A stretch of 64,000 nucleotides of DNA from assembly GCA_035296625.1 (NCBI GenBank), contig DATHAO010000034.1, forward strand, positions 1 to 64,000. Direction: 5' to 3'. The notes below the pieces were generated by a model that ran no database searches, had not been told where the DNA came from, and worked only from the letters and a program-made list of their open reading frames with translations. A program made the translations under genes and the position numbers. Positions 16,969 through 25,505 of this stretch are shown in pieces. Position 1 is the stretch's first letter; each line of letters opens with the position of its first letter. The stretch is from DATCLS01 sp035296625 (lineage in GTDB: Bacteria; Actinomycetota; Acidimicrobiia; Acidimicrobiales; VFJN01).

Positions 16969-18327
16969 TCAACCCTGGGCATTGCCGGTGAACGCCCATC
17001 CCGCCAGCCGAACCGTGGGGACGTGCATGGCGCCGGGACCCTCACCGCCGACGAGCCGGCCGTCGTCGGCCAGCCCGAGCACCCGTCCCGGACCGAACGC
17101 CGCGACGATCGACTGCGTGTAGCGCAGGTTGCGCACCGCCGTGGTGATCTCGCCGTTCTCGACCAGGAAGACCCCGTTGCGCGTCAGGCCGGTCACGACC
17201 TGCGACTTGGGGTCGAGCACCCGGTTGTACCAGAGGTCGGTCACGACGAGCCCCCGCTCGACCTGCGCCACGAGCTCGCCCGGCGACGGGTCGCCGCCGC
17301 CGAGGAACAGGTCGGACGGGTAGCCGCCGAACGCATCCGAGCCGATCGAGTGGCCGGTCGGCTCGACGCCGGCCAGCCGGGCCGACCGGCGGTCGTGGGC
17401 GAGGCCGACCGAGACGCCGGCTCGAACCATGTCGGTCCGCCGCTTGGGGGTTCCCTCCGCGTCGACCGGGTCGCCGAGCGCCCGCGGATCGGTGGCGTCG
17501 TCCCACACGTCGACCGACGCGTCCCACTGTTGCTCGCCCAGGTGCACGAACGACGTGCCGTCGGCGTGCGCCTTGCCGTTGAAGCCGAGGTACGCGGGGA
17601 AGAGCAGGGCGGCCGCCACGGCCTTGGGTTCGAGCACGACCTCGTAGGTGCCCGGCGCCAGGTCGACGGCCATCGCTCCCGCCCGGGCCTTGGTCGCCGC
17701 CCGGTCCCCGCATGCAGCGCCGTCCAGGTCCGCCAGGCGTGCCGAGGTGACCTGCGCCGCCCCGTCCGCAGGAGCGCCCGAGGTGGCGGCCCGCACGACG
17801 CCGTCGACCTGGGCGACGGCCGCCCGGCTGGTCGCCCGCTGGCCGGTCGACGAGACGAGCACGTGGTGCACCGATCGGGTGGAGCAGTAGCCCGCCGCCT
17901 CCAGCTCGCCGGCGGCGTCCACGAAGGCCGCCACCACGCGAGCGCGGTCCTCGGGGGTGGCCGCCGCCGTGCCCTCGTCCCAGTGGTCGACAGCCGGGAC
18001 CGGTGCGGGCGGCGCGAAGCCGGCGACGTCGGGATCGGCCGGCCGCAGCGCGGCGGCTGCCAGGGCCCGCTCGACGAGCCCCGCGAGGGCGTCGGGCTCG
18101 TCGCGGGTCGTCCCCGCCCGGGCCATCCGGCCGTCGCTGATCACGGTGAGGTGCACGGCGTGCAGGTCCTCGGTGACGTTCTGGTGGATGCGGCTGTTGG
18201 CGAAGCGTGTGAGCGACGAGGTGCCGGTGGCCACATGCACGATCGCCTCGGCCCGGCTCCCGACCAGGGACAGGACCCGCTCGGCGGCGGTCGTCTCGTC
18301 GCGTTCGGTGGGGTTCTCACCGCTCAT
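16969..18327 (-). CDS. TldE/PmbA-family protein
   Basis: A 452-residue partner subunit of a TldD/TldE-type metalloprotease, a heterodimer that degrades or processes unfolded and modified peptides. SRIHQNVTEDLHAV near residue 47 and the C-terminal NGVFLVENGEITTAVRNLRYT fit PmbA. It lacks the HExxxH zinc motif, as expected for TldE. The ATG follows an AGGAG site. Its partner TldD is encoded 0.8 kb away on the same strand, with an oppositely oriented HAD gene between, so the two subunits are not in one operon here. Confidence 0.85.
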   Translation of the reverse strand: MSGENPTERDETTAAERVLSLVGSRAEAIVHVATGTSSLTRFANSRIHQNVTEDLHAVHLTVISDGRMARAGTTRDEPDALAGLVERALAAAALRPADPDVAGFAPPAPVPAVDHWDEGTAAATPEDRARVVAAFVDAAGELEAAGYCSTRSVHHVLVSSTGQRATSRAAVAQVDGVVRAATSGAPADGAAQVTSARLADLDGAACGDRAATKARAGAMAVDLAPGTYEVVLEPKAVAAALLFPAYLGFNGKAHADGTSFVHLGEQQWDASVDVWDDATDPRALGDPVDAEGTPKRRTDMVRAGVSVGLAHDRRSARLAGVEPTGHSIGSDAFGGYPSDLFLGGGDPSPGELVAQVERGLVVTDLWYNRVLDPKSQVVTGLTRNGVFLVENGEITTAVRNLRYTQSIVAAFGPGRVLGLADDGRLVGGEGPGAMHVPTVRLAGWAFTGNAQG

Positions 18328-18401
18328 GGTGATCTCCTGGGACGGCGGGGCAAAGCAAAAGGCGGCGCACCGAACGCGAGATCGCGCGCCAAGGTGGAGG
18401 G

Positions 18402-19130
18402 GTGGAAGAGACGAACCGCGGCATCGAGGTCGTCGCCTTCGATGGCGACGACACCCTCTGGCACAGCGAGAGCCACTTCGTCGATGCCCACGAGCGCTAC
18501 TGCGCCCTGCTCGCGCCGTACGTCGACGGCAACGCCGCGCTGCTCGACGAGAAGGTCGTGGCCACCGAGAGCGCCAACCTGGCGCTCTATGGCTACGGCG
18601 TCAAGGCGTTCACCCTGTCGCTCATCGAGACGGCCATCGACGTGACCGGCGGCCGGGTCACCAGCAAGGAGATCACGGCGATCCTCGAGCTGGGCAAGGG
18701 CCTGCTGAACCACCCGGTCGAGCTGCTCGAGGGGGTGGCCGAGACCATCGAGGACGTGGCCGCCCCCGACCGACGCCTGATCGTTATCACGAAGGGTGAC
18801 CTGTTCCACCAGGAGGCGAAGGTCGCCGGCTCGGGCCTGGCGGACCGGTTCGCCGCCGTCGAGATCGTCTCGGAGAAGGACGTGCCCACCTACCGCCGCA
18901 TCATCACCGAGCAGGGCGTCGACCCGGGCCGTTTCGTGATGATCGGCAATTCGGTGCGCTCCGACGTCCTGCCGGTCGTCCAGCTGGGCGGCCACGCCGT
19001 GCACCTGCCCTACACCTACACCTGGGCCCACGAGCAGGTGTTCGGCATGGACGCCACCAACGGCGGCTACCACGAGCTGCGCTCGATCCGCGAGCTGCCC
19101 CCGCTGCTCGACGAGCTGGCCACCCACTGA
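18402..19130 (+). CDS. HAD-superfamily hydrolase
   Basis: A 242-residue putative phosphatase. Motif I is AFDGDDTLWHSE (nucleophile and acid Asp, the DxD variant with GD), motif II is VITKGD, and motifs III/IV are VSEKDVPTY and MIGNSVRSDVLP. A helical cap lies between residues 30 and 110. The substrate is unknown. The GTG at 18402 is the only reasonable start; AAGG lies 7 nt upstream. It is inserted between the tldE and tldD genes in opposite orientation, which may be accidental. Confidence 0.78.
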   Translation: MEETNRGIEVVAFDGDDTLWHSESHFVDAHERYCALLAPYVDGNAALLDEKVVATESANLALYGYGVKAFTLSLIETAIDVTGGRVTSKEITAILELGKGLLNHPVELLEGVAETIEDVAAPDRRLIVITKGDLFHQEAKVAGSGLADRFAAVEIVSEKDVPTYRRIITEQGVDPGRFVMIGNSVRSDVLPVVQLGGHAVHLPYTYTWAHEQVFGMDATNGGYHELRSIRELPPLLDELATH

Positions 19131-19165
19131 CTCACCGCATCCCACCCGCATCACCACCCAGCCGC

Positions 19166-20602
19166 TCACCGCACCCCCACCCGGACGTCGCGGAACCGGC
19201 ACGGCGCGGCGTGGTGCCCGGTGTGGCCGACCTGCAGGGGTTGGCCCTTGCCGCAGTTCGGCAGGCCCCAGACCTCCCACTCGTCCTCACCGCCCACGGC
19301 GTCGAGCGACGCCCAGAACCTCGGCCCGATGCCGGTGTAGGTGGGGTCCTTCACCATGCGGCCCAGCTCGCCGGCGACGATCTCCCAGCCGATCTCGCAG
19401 CCGAACTGGAAGTTCAGGCGCTTGTCGTCGATCGACCACGACCGGTTGGTGGTCATGTAGATGCCGCGCTCGGTGCCGGCGATCATCTCCTCGAGCGACG
19501 AATCGCCAGGCAGCAGGCCCACGTTCGTCATGCGGACCATCGGCAGCCGCGCCGGCCCGTCGGCCCGCACCATGCCACCCGAGGCCTGCCCGACCAGCGG
19601 CGCCGAGTCGCGGCCCGAGAGCACGCCCACCCACGTGCCGTCGCGGACGATGTCGACGGCCTGGGCGGAAACGCCCTCGTCGTCGTAGCCAAAGCTGCCC
19701 ATGGCCCCCGGCAGGGTGGCGTCGGCCGTGATGCGCATGAGCTCGCTGCCGAAGCGCATGTCGCCGAGCCGGGCGGGGTCGAGCCACGACGTGCCGGCGA
19801 ACGCCGCCTCCCAGCCGAGGATGCGGTCGAGCTCGACGGCGTGGCCGACCGACTCGTGGATCTGGAGCGCCACCTGGTCGGACCCGAGCACGATCGTGGT
19901 CGTCCCGGGCGGGCATCGCGGGGCCGACAGCAGGGCCGCGGCCTCCGCGCCGGCCCGCGCCGCGTTCGCGACCAGGTCGAGGCCCCGGACCAGCTCCCAT
20001 CCCCGGGTGCCGTACTGGCCGCGCACGCCGGGGTAGGACCGGCGCTGCGTCTCCCCGTCGCCGATGGCCGTGGCGTCGACGAGGGCGCCGGTCTCGACGA
20101 TCCGCTGCTCGATGCGGCTGCCCTCGCTGGAGGCGAACCACTTCTCCGTGTCCCACACCCGGTAGGAGGCCTGCGACAGAGGGACGCCGGCGTCGTTGGC
20201 GGCCCCCGTGGCGGCCAGGAGAAGGTCGCCCTTCTCGGCGAGGCTCACGTCGTCGAGCGGGTGCTCGGACCAGCTGGACGTCCACGAGTCGGTGACCACG
20301 GGGGCCGGGGCCAGCTCGAGCGGCGGACCCGGCACGAGCGCCGAGGCCTTCGCCACCGCGGCCGCGGCCGCCCCGGCGAGGCGGGCGGCGGCGTCGGTGA
20401 GCGTCGGCGTGGCCTGAAAGCCCCACGACGAGCCGATCAGGGCCCGGACGCCGATGCCCGCCTGCTCGCCCTGGGTCAGCTCCTCGACCACGCGGTTGCG
20501 GGCCGACATGGACTCGTGCCGGACGACCATGACCCGGGCGTCCGCGTAGCGGGCCCCGGCGGCGAGGGCGGCCTCCACGGCCACCGTGGCGAGATCGAGC
20601 AT
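19166..20602 (-). CDS. TldD-family metalloprotease subunit
   Basis: The 478-residue catalytic subunit of the TldD/TldE protease. The zinc motif is IHESVGH (HExxxH), with a later Cys ligand in FGCEIGWE. The C-terminal SWSIDDKRLNFQFGCE and GLPNCGKGQPLQ regions are typical. I chose the ATG at 20602 (MLDLATVAVEAAL); TACCGT lies 8 nt upstream, whereas the longer frame adds a non-homologous leader. It should act with the PmbA-like protein encoded at 16969. Confidence 0.88.
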   Translation of the reverse strand: MLDLATVAVEAALAAGARYADARVMVVRHESMSARNRVVEELTQGEQAGIGVRALIGSSWGFQATPTLTDAAARLAGAAAAAVAKASALVPGPPLELAPAPVVTDSWTSSWSEHPLDDVSLAEKGDLLLAATGAANDAGVPLSQASYRVWDTEKWFASSEGSRIEQRIVETGALVDATAIGDGETQRRSYPGVRGQYGTRGWELVRGLDLVANAARAGAEAAALLSAPRCPPGTTTIVLGSDQVALQIHESVGHAVELDRILGWEAAFAGTSWLDPARLGDMRFGSELMRITADATLPGAMGSFGYDDEGVSAQAVDIVRDGTWVGVLSGRDSAPLVGQASGGMVRADGPARLPMVRMTNVGLLPGDSSLEEMIAGTERGIYMTTNRSWSIDDKRLNFQFGCEIGWEIVAGELGRMVKDPTYTGIGPRFWASLDAVGGEDEWEVWGLPNCGKGQPLQVGHTGHHAAPCRFRDVRVGVR

Positions 20603-20610
20603 CCCCCGGG

Positions 20611-20616
20611 ACGGTA
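20611..20616 (-). promoter_or_regulatory. -10-like hexamer TACCGT before tldD
   Basis: TACCGT lies 8 nt before the ATG at 20602. Confidence 0.45.
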
Positions 20617-20697
20617 GCGGCGACGGAGGGCGGCGGCCGGCGTAGGGTCCGCCCGCCCGGCCGCACCCCGCCGCCGGCATCCGGGAGGCACGAGACC

Positions 20698-20830
20698 ATG
20701 AGCGCGACCTGGCCGATCGCCTTCGGGGCGTTCATCCCGCAGGGCTGGAAGACCGAGCTGGCGGGCATCCGCGACCGACACGCTCGAGCTCGCGGCCGAG
20801 CGGGTCCTCCCGGCGGTCAAGGGCGGATGA
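20698..20830 (+). pseudogene. Relic of an LLM-class F420-dependent oxidoreductase with internal deletion
   Basis: GGGAGG (20682-20687) precedes an ATG that opens IAFGAFIPQGWKTELAGI, a typical N-terminus of F420-type LLM enzymes. About 24 codons in, the frame breaks. A second frame then reads TDTLELAAERVLPAVKGG and stops at 20828-20830, which resembles the usual LLM C-terminus. Roughly 270-290 codons are missing, so only the ends and the ribosome binding site remain. Confidence 0.7.
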
Positions 20831-20845
20831 CCGGCCTGCGCCGGG

Positions 20846-21202
20846 TCAGCCCCTGTCGCCGATGATCACGCGGGGCTCGTCGGTCAGTAGGTAGACGCTG
20901 CCGTCGAGGTCGAGCAGGCGGCCCTCGTCGGGCGCCACGTTCGCCTGGTAGCCAGGGTCGCGCAGCATCGCGCCGAAGTCGTCCATCGACCGGAACCACT
21001 GCACGGTCACGCCGTCGAAACCGTCGCTCCCGGTCCACCGGCCGGGCGCCTCGGCGCGGGGGTGCTGCTCGTAGCGCACGACCCGGTCCGCGACGCCGGG
21101 CGTCGCCCGGATGACCTCGGCGTGCGCCTCGGCCCAGTGGGCGCGGAACGCCTCGGGGGACAGCGACGCGTGGCGGCGCAGCACGGCGGTGAGTCGGATC
21201 AT
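20846..21202 (-). CDS. EthD-family protein
   Basis: A 118-residue dimeric alpha/beta-barrel protein. It has IRLTAVLRRHASLSPEAF and FRAHWAEAHAEVIR, the conserved strand-helix-HW of EthD proteins, then VVRYEQHP and WFRSMDDFGAML. EthD proteins accompany oxidative degradation genes, but their reaction is poorly defined. The ATG at 21202 has GGGGAG about 5 nt upstream; the longer frame is not supported. Just past its 3' end on the opposite strand lies the LLM relic, suggesting that a former LLM/EthD pair has been partly lost. Confidence 0.75.
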   Translation of the reverse strand: MIRLTAVLRRHASLSPEAFRAHWAEAHAEVIRATPGVADRVVRYEQHPRAEAPGRWTGSDGFDGVTVQWFRSMDDFGAMLRDPGYQANVAPDEGRLLDLDGSVYLLTDEPRVIIGDRG

Positions 21203-21305
21203 GGTTCTCCCCTCGCGGGCGCAGCACCGTGACCGGCGACGGGACCTCGCCTCGCCACGTCCCGCGGGCAAGCTAGCCCCCGGGGCGGATGCCGGTCCGC
21301 TGGCC

Positions 21306-21311
21306 TAGGGT
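21306..21311 (+). promoter_or_regulatory. -10-like hexamer TAGGGT
   Basis: TAGGGT is followed by 8 nt and the ATG at 21320. Confidence 0.45.
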
Positions 21312-21319
21312 CTCGGGCC

Positions 21320-21898
21320 ATGGCAACCGAACGACGTTCAGCGCGGTTGGCGGCGCCGCCGCGCCTCGCCCCCCTGCCACCCGGCGAGCAGGACGAGGTC
21401 GCCCGCGAGCTGCTCGCGCAGGCGACAGGTGCCGGCGGCGCCACCGTGAACATCTTCGCCACGCTGGTCCGCCACCCGGGGCTGTTCCGGCGCTGGCTCC
21501 CGTTCGGCGGCAAGCTGCTCTCCGGCAAGCTGCCGGCCCGCGACCGCGAGCTGATGATCCTGCGGACGGGCTGGCTGTGCGGCTCCGAGTACGAGTGGGC
21601 CCAGCACGTCCCGATCGCCCGTCGGGCCGGCCTCGGCGATGCCGAGATCGACCGGGTCCCCGCCGGGCCCGACGCCCCGGGTTGGTCCGAGGCGGACGCC
21701 ACCCTGCTGCGGGCGGCCGACGAGCTGCACGCCGACCACCGCATCGGAGACGCGACCTGGGCGGCGCTGGCCGGCCGGTACGACGAGCGCCAGCTCATCG
21801 AGGTGCCGATGCTCGTCGGGCACTACCACATGGTCGCCTTCACGCTGAACAGCCTCGGCGTCCCGCTCGAGGACGGCGCGGTGGGGTTCGCCCGATGA
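21320..21898 (+). CDS. Carboxymuconolactone decarboxylase (AhpD-like) family protein
   Basis: A 192-residue helical protein of the CMD family. Core features are VNIFATLVRHPGLFRRWLPF, LPARDRELMILRTGWL and CGSEYEWAQHVPIARRAG. The AhpD CxxC redox pair is absent and only the single Cys before GSEYEW is present, so a decarboxylase/isomerase-like or unknown role is more likely than peroxidase reduction. Its stop overlaps the next ATG (ATGA), so it is translationally coupled to the SDR. Confidence 0.8.
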   Translation: MATERRSARLAAPPRLAPLPPGEQDEVARELLAQATGAGGATVNIFATLVRHPGLFRRWLPFGGKLLSGKLPARDRELMILRTGWLCGSEYEWAQHVPIARRAGLGDAEIDRVPAGPDAPGWSEADATLLRAADELHADHRIGDATWAALAGRYDERQLIEVPMLVGHYHMVAFTLNSLGVPLEDGAVGFAR

Positions 21899-22755
21899 GC
21901 ACCGGCAGCCCCGGCGCCGCGGGGCGCCTGTCCGGCCGCACCGTGCTGGTGGTCGGCGCCGGCACCCGCCCCTCGCCGGAGCCCGACGCGCCGCTCGGCA
22001 ACGGGCGGGCCATCGCGCTGGCCGTGGCCGCCGAGGGCGCCGTCGTGGTCTGCGCCGACCGGGACGAGGAGGCGGCCCGTGACACGGCCGACCAGGTGAC
22101 GGCGGGCGGTGGCCGGTCCGTCGTCGTCCTGGCCGACGTAAGGGACCCCGAGGCGTGCGCGGCGATGGTCGAGGAGGCCGCCCGCGTCGGCGCAGCCGTC
22201 CCGGTCGGCGCGGCCGGGACGGCCGGCACCGGCGGCCCGGGGGGAGTCGAGGAGGGCCGCACGCTCGGCGGCGTGGTCGTCAACGTGGGCATCGGCCGCG
22301 GCGGCGGCCTGCGCCACACGACGGTCGAGGACTGGGACGCCGTCATGGCCGTGAACCTTCGGGCCCACTTCCTCGTGGCCCAGGCCGCCGTGCCCCGCCT
22401 GGCGCCGGGGGCGGCCCTCGTGTTCGTCGGGTCGGTGGCCGGCCTGCAGCCGGGCAGCCGGCTGCCCGCCTACGACGCCTCGAAGGCCGGGCTGATCGGC
22501 CTCAACCGGCACGTGGCGCTCGAGGGCGCTCGCCAGGGTGTGCGGGCCAACGTGCTGGCCCCCGGCCTCATCGACACGCCGCTCGGCCGCGACGCCACCC
22601 GGGGCCGCGAGTCACGGGGCCGCACACCGGTGCCGCTCGGGCGCGAGGGGCGGGCCGAGGAGGTCGCCGCCGTGGCGGTGTTCCTCCTGTCGGACGAGGC
22701 CGGCTACGTGACCGGCCAGACGATCGTCGTCGACGGCGGCCTCAGCCTGATCTGA
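21895..22755 (+). CDS. SDR family oxidoreductase
   Basis: A 286-residue short-chain dehydrogenase. The cofactor loop VVGAGTRPSPEPDAPLGNG is longer than the usual TGxxxGIG, and the common NNAG is VNVGIG. The catalytic Ser (GSVAG), Tyr and Lys (YDASK) are intact, and the C-terminus VTGQTIVVDGGLSLI is standard. The altered glycine loop recurs in some actinobacterial SDRs and need not abolish activity. It forms a two-gene operon with the CMD protein. Confidence 0.82.
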   Translation: MSTGSPGAAGRLSGRTVLVVGAGTRPSPEPDAPLGNGRAIALAVAAEGAVVVCADRDEEAARDTADQVTAGGGRSVVVLADVRDPEACAAMVEEAARVGAAVPVGAAGTAGTGGPGGVEEGRTLGGVVVNVGIGRGGGLRHTTVEDWDAVMAVNLRAHFLVAQAAVPRLAPGAALVFVGSVAGLQPGSRLPAYDASKAGLIGLNRHVALEGARQGVRANVLAPGLIDTPLGRDATRGRESRGRTPVPLGREGRAEEVAAVAVFLLSDEAGYVTGQTIVVDGGLSLI

Positions 22756-22813
22756 CCGCGGGGCCGACGGCACACGGCGCGAGCCGGCCGGCCGCCGGCC
22801 CGGCGGCGGCCCC

Positions 22814-23758
22814 TCAGTCCTGGACCAGCGGGGCGACCTCGGCGCCGAACGTCCGCACCTGGTCGCACAGCTCGTGGGCGTCGCGGCTGCGGAAGGCGAC
22901 CTGGATTTGGTTGACCCCCAGCCCGGCGAGCACGCGCAGGAAACCTGCGACCTGCTCGGGCGAGCCGGTCACGGCCCGGCCGATGTCCCACGAGGGCTCA
23001 CCCACGTACAGCGGGCCCGACAGCGCGCCGATCGTGAACGGCTCGTCGGACCGGCCCGCCTCATCCCTCAGGCGACGGATGCGGGCGATGGCGGCCGACA
23101 TGCCCTCCTCGGGAGCGCCCTGGGGCAGCCAGCCGTCGCCCCGCTCGGCCGCCCGGCGGATCGCGGCCTTCGACGACCCACCCACCCACAGCGGAAGCCG
23201 GTCCTGCACGGGCCGGGGCGTCATGCCCATCTCCCGGTAGGACCACTGCTTGCCCTCGTGTGAGGAGTACTCGCTGTCGAGCGCGGCACGCACGGCGTCG
23301 ATCGCCTCGTCGAGGAGGGTGCCCCGCGCGTCGAAGTCGACGCCGAGCGCATCGAACTCACCGGCGACGTGGCCTGCCCCGACGCCCAGGATCGCCCGGC
23401 CGCCGGAGAGCGTGTCGAGCGTCGACCACTGCTTCGCCGCCCGTAGCGGGTGCAGGTACGGCAGGACGAAGACGTGGCTGAGGAGGCGGATGCGGCTGGT
23501 CCGCGCGGCCACGTAGGACAGCGTCGCGATCGTGTCGTACCAGGTCGTGGTCATGGTCGTGGCCTGCTGCCTGGGAATGGCCGTGTGGTCGCAGGCGGCG
23601 ACGTAGCAGAAGCCGGCGTGCTCGGCGACGCGGGCCACGTCGACGATCTCGACCGGGCCGGCCGAGGCCTCCCATGGCTCGGCGAACCGGTGCGACTGCG
23701 CCTGCACCGGCAACTGGATGCCGAAAGCGACCTGCCCTTCTGGCACGACCCGAACCAC
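22814..23758 (-). CDS. LLM-class F420-dependent oxidoreductase
   Basis: A 314-residue TIM-barrel oxidoreductase expected to use F420. FGIQLPVQAQS opens the barrel, ACDHTAIPR follows, LLSHVFVLPYLHPLRAAKQ and GGRAILGVGAGHVAGEF form the cofactor-binding centre, and LPLWVGGSSKAAIRRAAERGDGW is the conserved late block. The GTG at 23758 has GAGGAGG close upstream. A degenerate copy of the TGAC-N5-GTCA operator lies 47 nt upstream. The substrate is unknown. Confidence 0.85.
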   Translation of the reverse strand: MVRVVPEGQVAFGIQLPVQAQSHRFAEPWEASAGPVEIVDVARVAEHAGFCYVAACDHTAIPRQQATTMTTTWYDTIATLSYVAARTSRIRLLSHVFVLPYLHPLRAAKQWSTLDTLSGGRAILGVGAGHVAGEFDALGVDFDARGTLLDEAIDAVRAALDSEYSSHEGKQWSYREMGMTPRPVQDRLPLWVGGSSKAAIRRAAERGDGWLPQGAPEEGMSAAIARIRRLRDEAGRSDEPFTIGALSGPLYVGEPSWDIGRAVTGSPEQVAGFLRVLAGLGVNQIQVAFRSRDAHELCDQVRTFGAEVAPLVQD

Positions 23759-23802
23759 GTTGCCTCCTCGGCCTTACCCCAATGGCCTGGAACGACATGC
23801 AA

Positions 23803-23819
23803 TCTGGCATACCGTCAAA
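23803..23819. promoter_or_regulatory. Degenerate TGAC-N5-GTCA site upstream of LLM gene
   Basis: TCTGGCATACCGTCAAA keeps seven of the eight half-site bases (TGGC for TGAC). It is 47 nt from the GTG start. Confidence 0.35.
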
Positions 23820-23912
23820 GACCTTCACAAACGGCACCAGTGGCATTGCCTGTGAGCAGGCCTGTCGCGAACGACAGTATGCGAACGCAGTCGCGCTGCG
23901 GGTGAGAAGGGC

Positions 23913-24605
23913 TCAGTCGGCGGACGGCGGCTTTTGACCGGTCACGCCCCAGTACACGTGGCGAGCCATCGCCGTGCGGACCTCGCTGATGGGCATTCCC
24001 CACGCCTCGAAGCCGGCGTGGTGCGCCGCCACGTTCGCCAGCAGCGTCACGACCACGCCGGCGTTCGCCATGGCGTCGACCCCGTGGTGCTTGCCCTCGG
24101 CCTGGAACGCCTCGGTGACCTTGGCCAGCTCGACGGTCACGGCGTTCAACAGGCGGACCCGGATCTCGCGGAAGCGCCGGTCGCCCTCGGTCGTCGTCAG
24201 CTCGACGACGCGCAGCACGGGGCGGTGCGCGTCCCAGAAGGCGACGAACGCGTCGCCCAGCTCGAGGGCCGTCTGGTAGCCGGTCTTCCCCTTCCAGCTG
24301 CCCTCGGCCACGATGCGGACCAGCGCCTCGCCATCGATCGCCATCTCCTCCGCCAGCACGAGGATGGCCGCCTCGACGTCCGCGAAGTACTGGTAGAAGG
24401 TCGCCGGCGACGTGCCGGCCTCGCGGGCGATGTCGATCACCTTCAGGTCGCGGTAGGTCGTGGTGTGCAGCATCTCGGCCGTGCGCTCGAGCAGGCGCTG
24501 GCGCGTGGCACGGCCACGGCGGCCGGGCACGCGCCCGTCGGAGGCACGCAGGTCGGCGTCCTCGTCGGCTGCGACGCCGACCGGGGCGGGAGCGGGATCG
24601 ACCAC
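23913..24605 (-). CDS. TetR-family transcriptional regulator
   Basis: A 230-residue repressor-type regulator. The HTH is IDIAREAGTSPATFYQYF, preceded by RQRLLERTAEMLHTTTYRDLKV; the C-terminal ligand domain is helical. The open frame reaches a GTG at 24635, but that start would lie inside a TGAC-type palindrome (24624-24640). The GTG at 24605 is preferred: TACCCT lies 6 nt upstream and the palindrome 20 nt upstream. The gene follows the LLM at 24636 and may be co-transcribed or driven from its own site. It is the best local candidate for the protein that binds the recurring TGAC-N5-GTCA sites. Confidence 0.82.
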   Translation of the reverse strand: MVDPAPAPVGVAADEDADLRASDGRVPGRRGRATRQRLLERTAEMLHTTTYRDLKVIDIAREAGTSPATFYQYFADVEAAILVLAEEMAIDGEALVRIVAEGSWKGKTGYQTALELGDAFVAFWDAHRPVLRVVELTTTEGDRRFREIRVRLLNAVTVELAKVTEAFQAEGKHHGVDAMANAGVVVTLLANVAAHHAGFEAWGMPISEVRTAMARHVYWGVTGQKPPSAD

Positions 24606-24611
24606 CGCACC

Positions 24612-24617
24612 AGGGTA
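24612..24617 (-). promoter_or_regulatory. -10-like hexamer TACCCT before the TetR gene
   Basis: TACCCT lies 6 nt before the GTG at 24605 and favours this shorter start. Confidence 0.35.
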
Positions 24618-24623
24618 GCGATC

Positions 24624-24640
24624 CCTGACGGTCACTCAGG
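24624..24640. promoter_or_regulatory. TGAC-type palindrome at the TetR gene
   Basis: CCTGACGGTCACTCAGG has CCTGA/TCAGG arms; the right half-site is CTCA rather than GTCA. Its place at the regulator's own 5' end suggests autoregulation. Confidence 0.5.
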
Positions 24641-25505
24641 AACGTCGGATGTAGGTGGCGGCGAACCGCTCCAGGAGCCGCTTGTTCTCCTCGAGCGTCC
24701 CGAACTGCACGCCCTCCATGAGCCACGCCGAGGTGATCAGCGTCGTGACGCCCATCTCGTCGAGCTCGGCGCACACCTCGGCCGACGGGAGCCGGTCGAC
24801 GACCGAGGCCTGGATCTCGAAGGGTCGGTCCTGGGAGCCGTACTCGCGCCGGTAGCCGTGCAGGCGCTCGACGTAGGCGCGCAGCTCGTCGATGCCGTAG
24901 TACGTGCCCATCCAGCCGTCGCCGACGCGGGCGGCGCGTCGCAGCGCCACCTCGGAGTGGCCGCCGATCAGGATCGGGACCGGCTCGGGGGGTGGCGGCG
25001 ACATATCCAGGCGATCGAAGTCGTAGAACTCGCCGTGGTGCTCCTGCATGCCGCCCTGCCAGACGGTGCGGAGCACCTCGATCTGCTCCTCCATGCGGGC
25101 GCCCCGGCGGGCGAAGGGCTGCTCGAGGACCTCGAACTCCTCGCGCATCCAGCCCGCGCCCACCCCGAGGAGCACGCGACCGCCCGACGCCCAGGCCGCC
25201 GTGCCCACGGCCTTCGCGACGAGCAGGGGGTTGCGGGCCGGCAGCACGTAGACGTGGGTCGAGAAGCGGATGCGCTCGGTCACCGCCGCGAGCGCTCCCG
25301 TCATGACCCACACGTCGGGCCACGGCTGGAACGGCTTGAACGTGGGCTTGCCGTCGGCGCGGTAGGGATAGGTCGACTCGAGCTTGTCGGGGTAGATCAC
25401 GTGGTCGGACAGCGACACCTGGTCGAAGCCGACGGCCTCGGCCGTGCGGGTCAGCTCGACCCAGTCCTCGGCGGCGGCGAACATCAGCGACTGGCAGAAC
25501 CTCAC
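24636..25505 (-). CDS. LLM-class F420-dependent oxidoreductase
   Basis: A 289-residue F420-type LLM enzyme. MRFCQSLMF opens the barrel, LSDHVIYP is the strand-2 motif, THVYVLPARNPLLVAKAVG and GGRVLLGVGAGWMREEFE form the cofactor-binding core, and PVPILIGGHSEVALRRAARVGDGW is the late conserved block. It overlaps the isochorismatase-fold gene upstream by 4 nt and is followed by the TetR gene, giving a likely three-gene transcript. The reaction is unknown; relatives reduce or oxidise lipid-like substrates with F420. Confidence 0.85.
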   Translation of the reverse strand: MRFCQSLMFAAAEDWVELTRTAEAVGFDQVSLSDHVIYPDKLESTYPYRADGKPTFKPFQPWPDVWVMTGALAAVTERIRFSTHVYVLPARNPLLVAKAVGTAAWASGGRVLLGVGAGWMREEFEVLEQPFARRGARMEEQIEVLRTVWQGGMQEHHGEFYDFDRLDMSPPPPEPVPILIGGHSEVALRRAARVGDGWMGTYYGIDELRAYVERLHGYRREYGSQDRPFEIQASVVDRLPSAEVCAELDEMGVTTLITSAWLMEGVQFGTLEENKRLLERFAATYIRRS

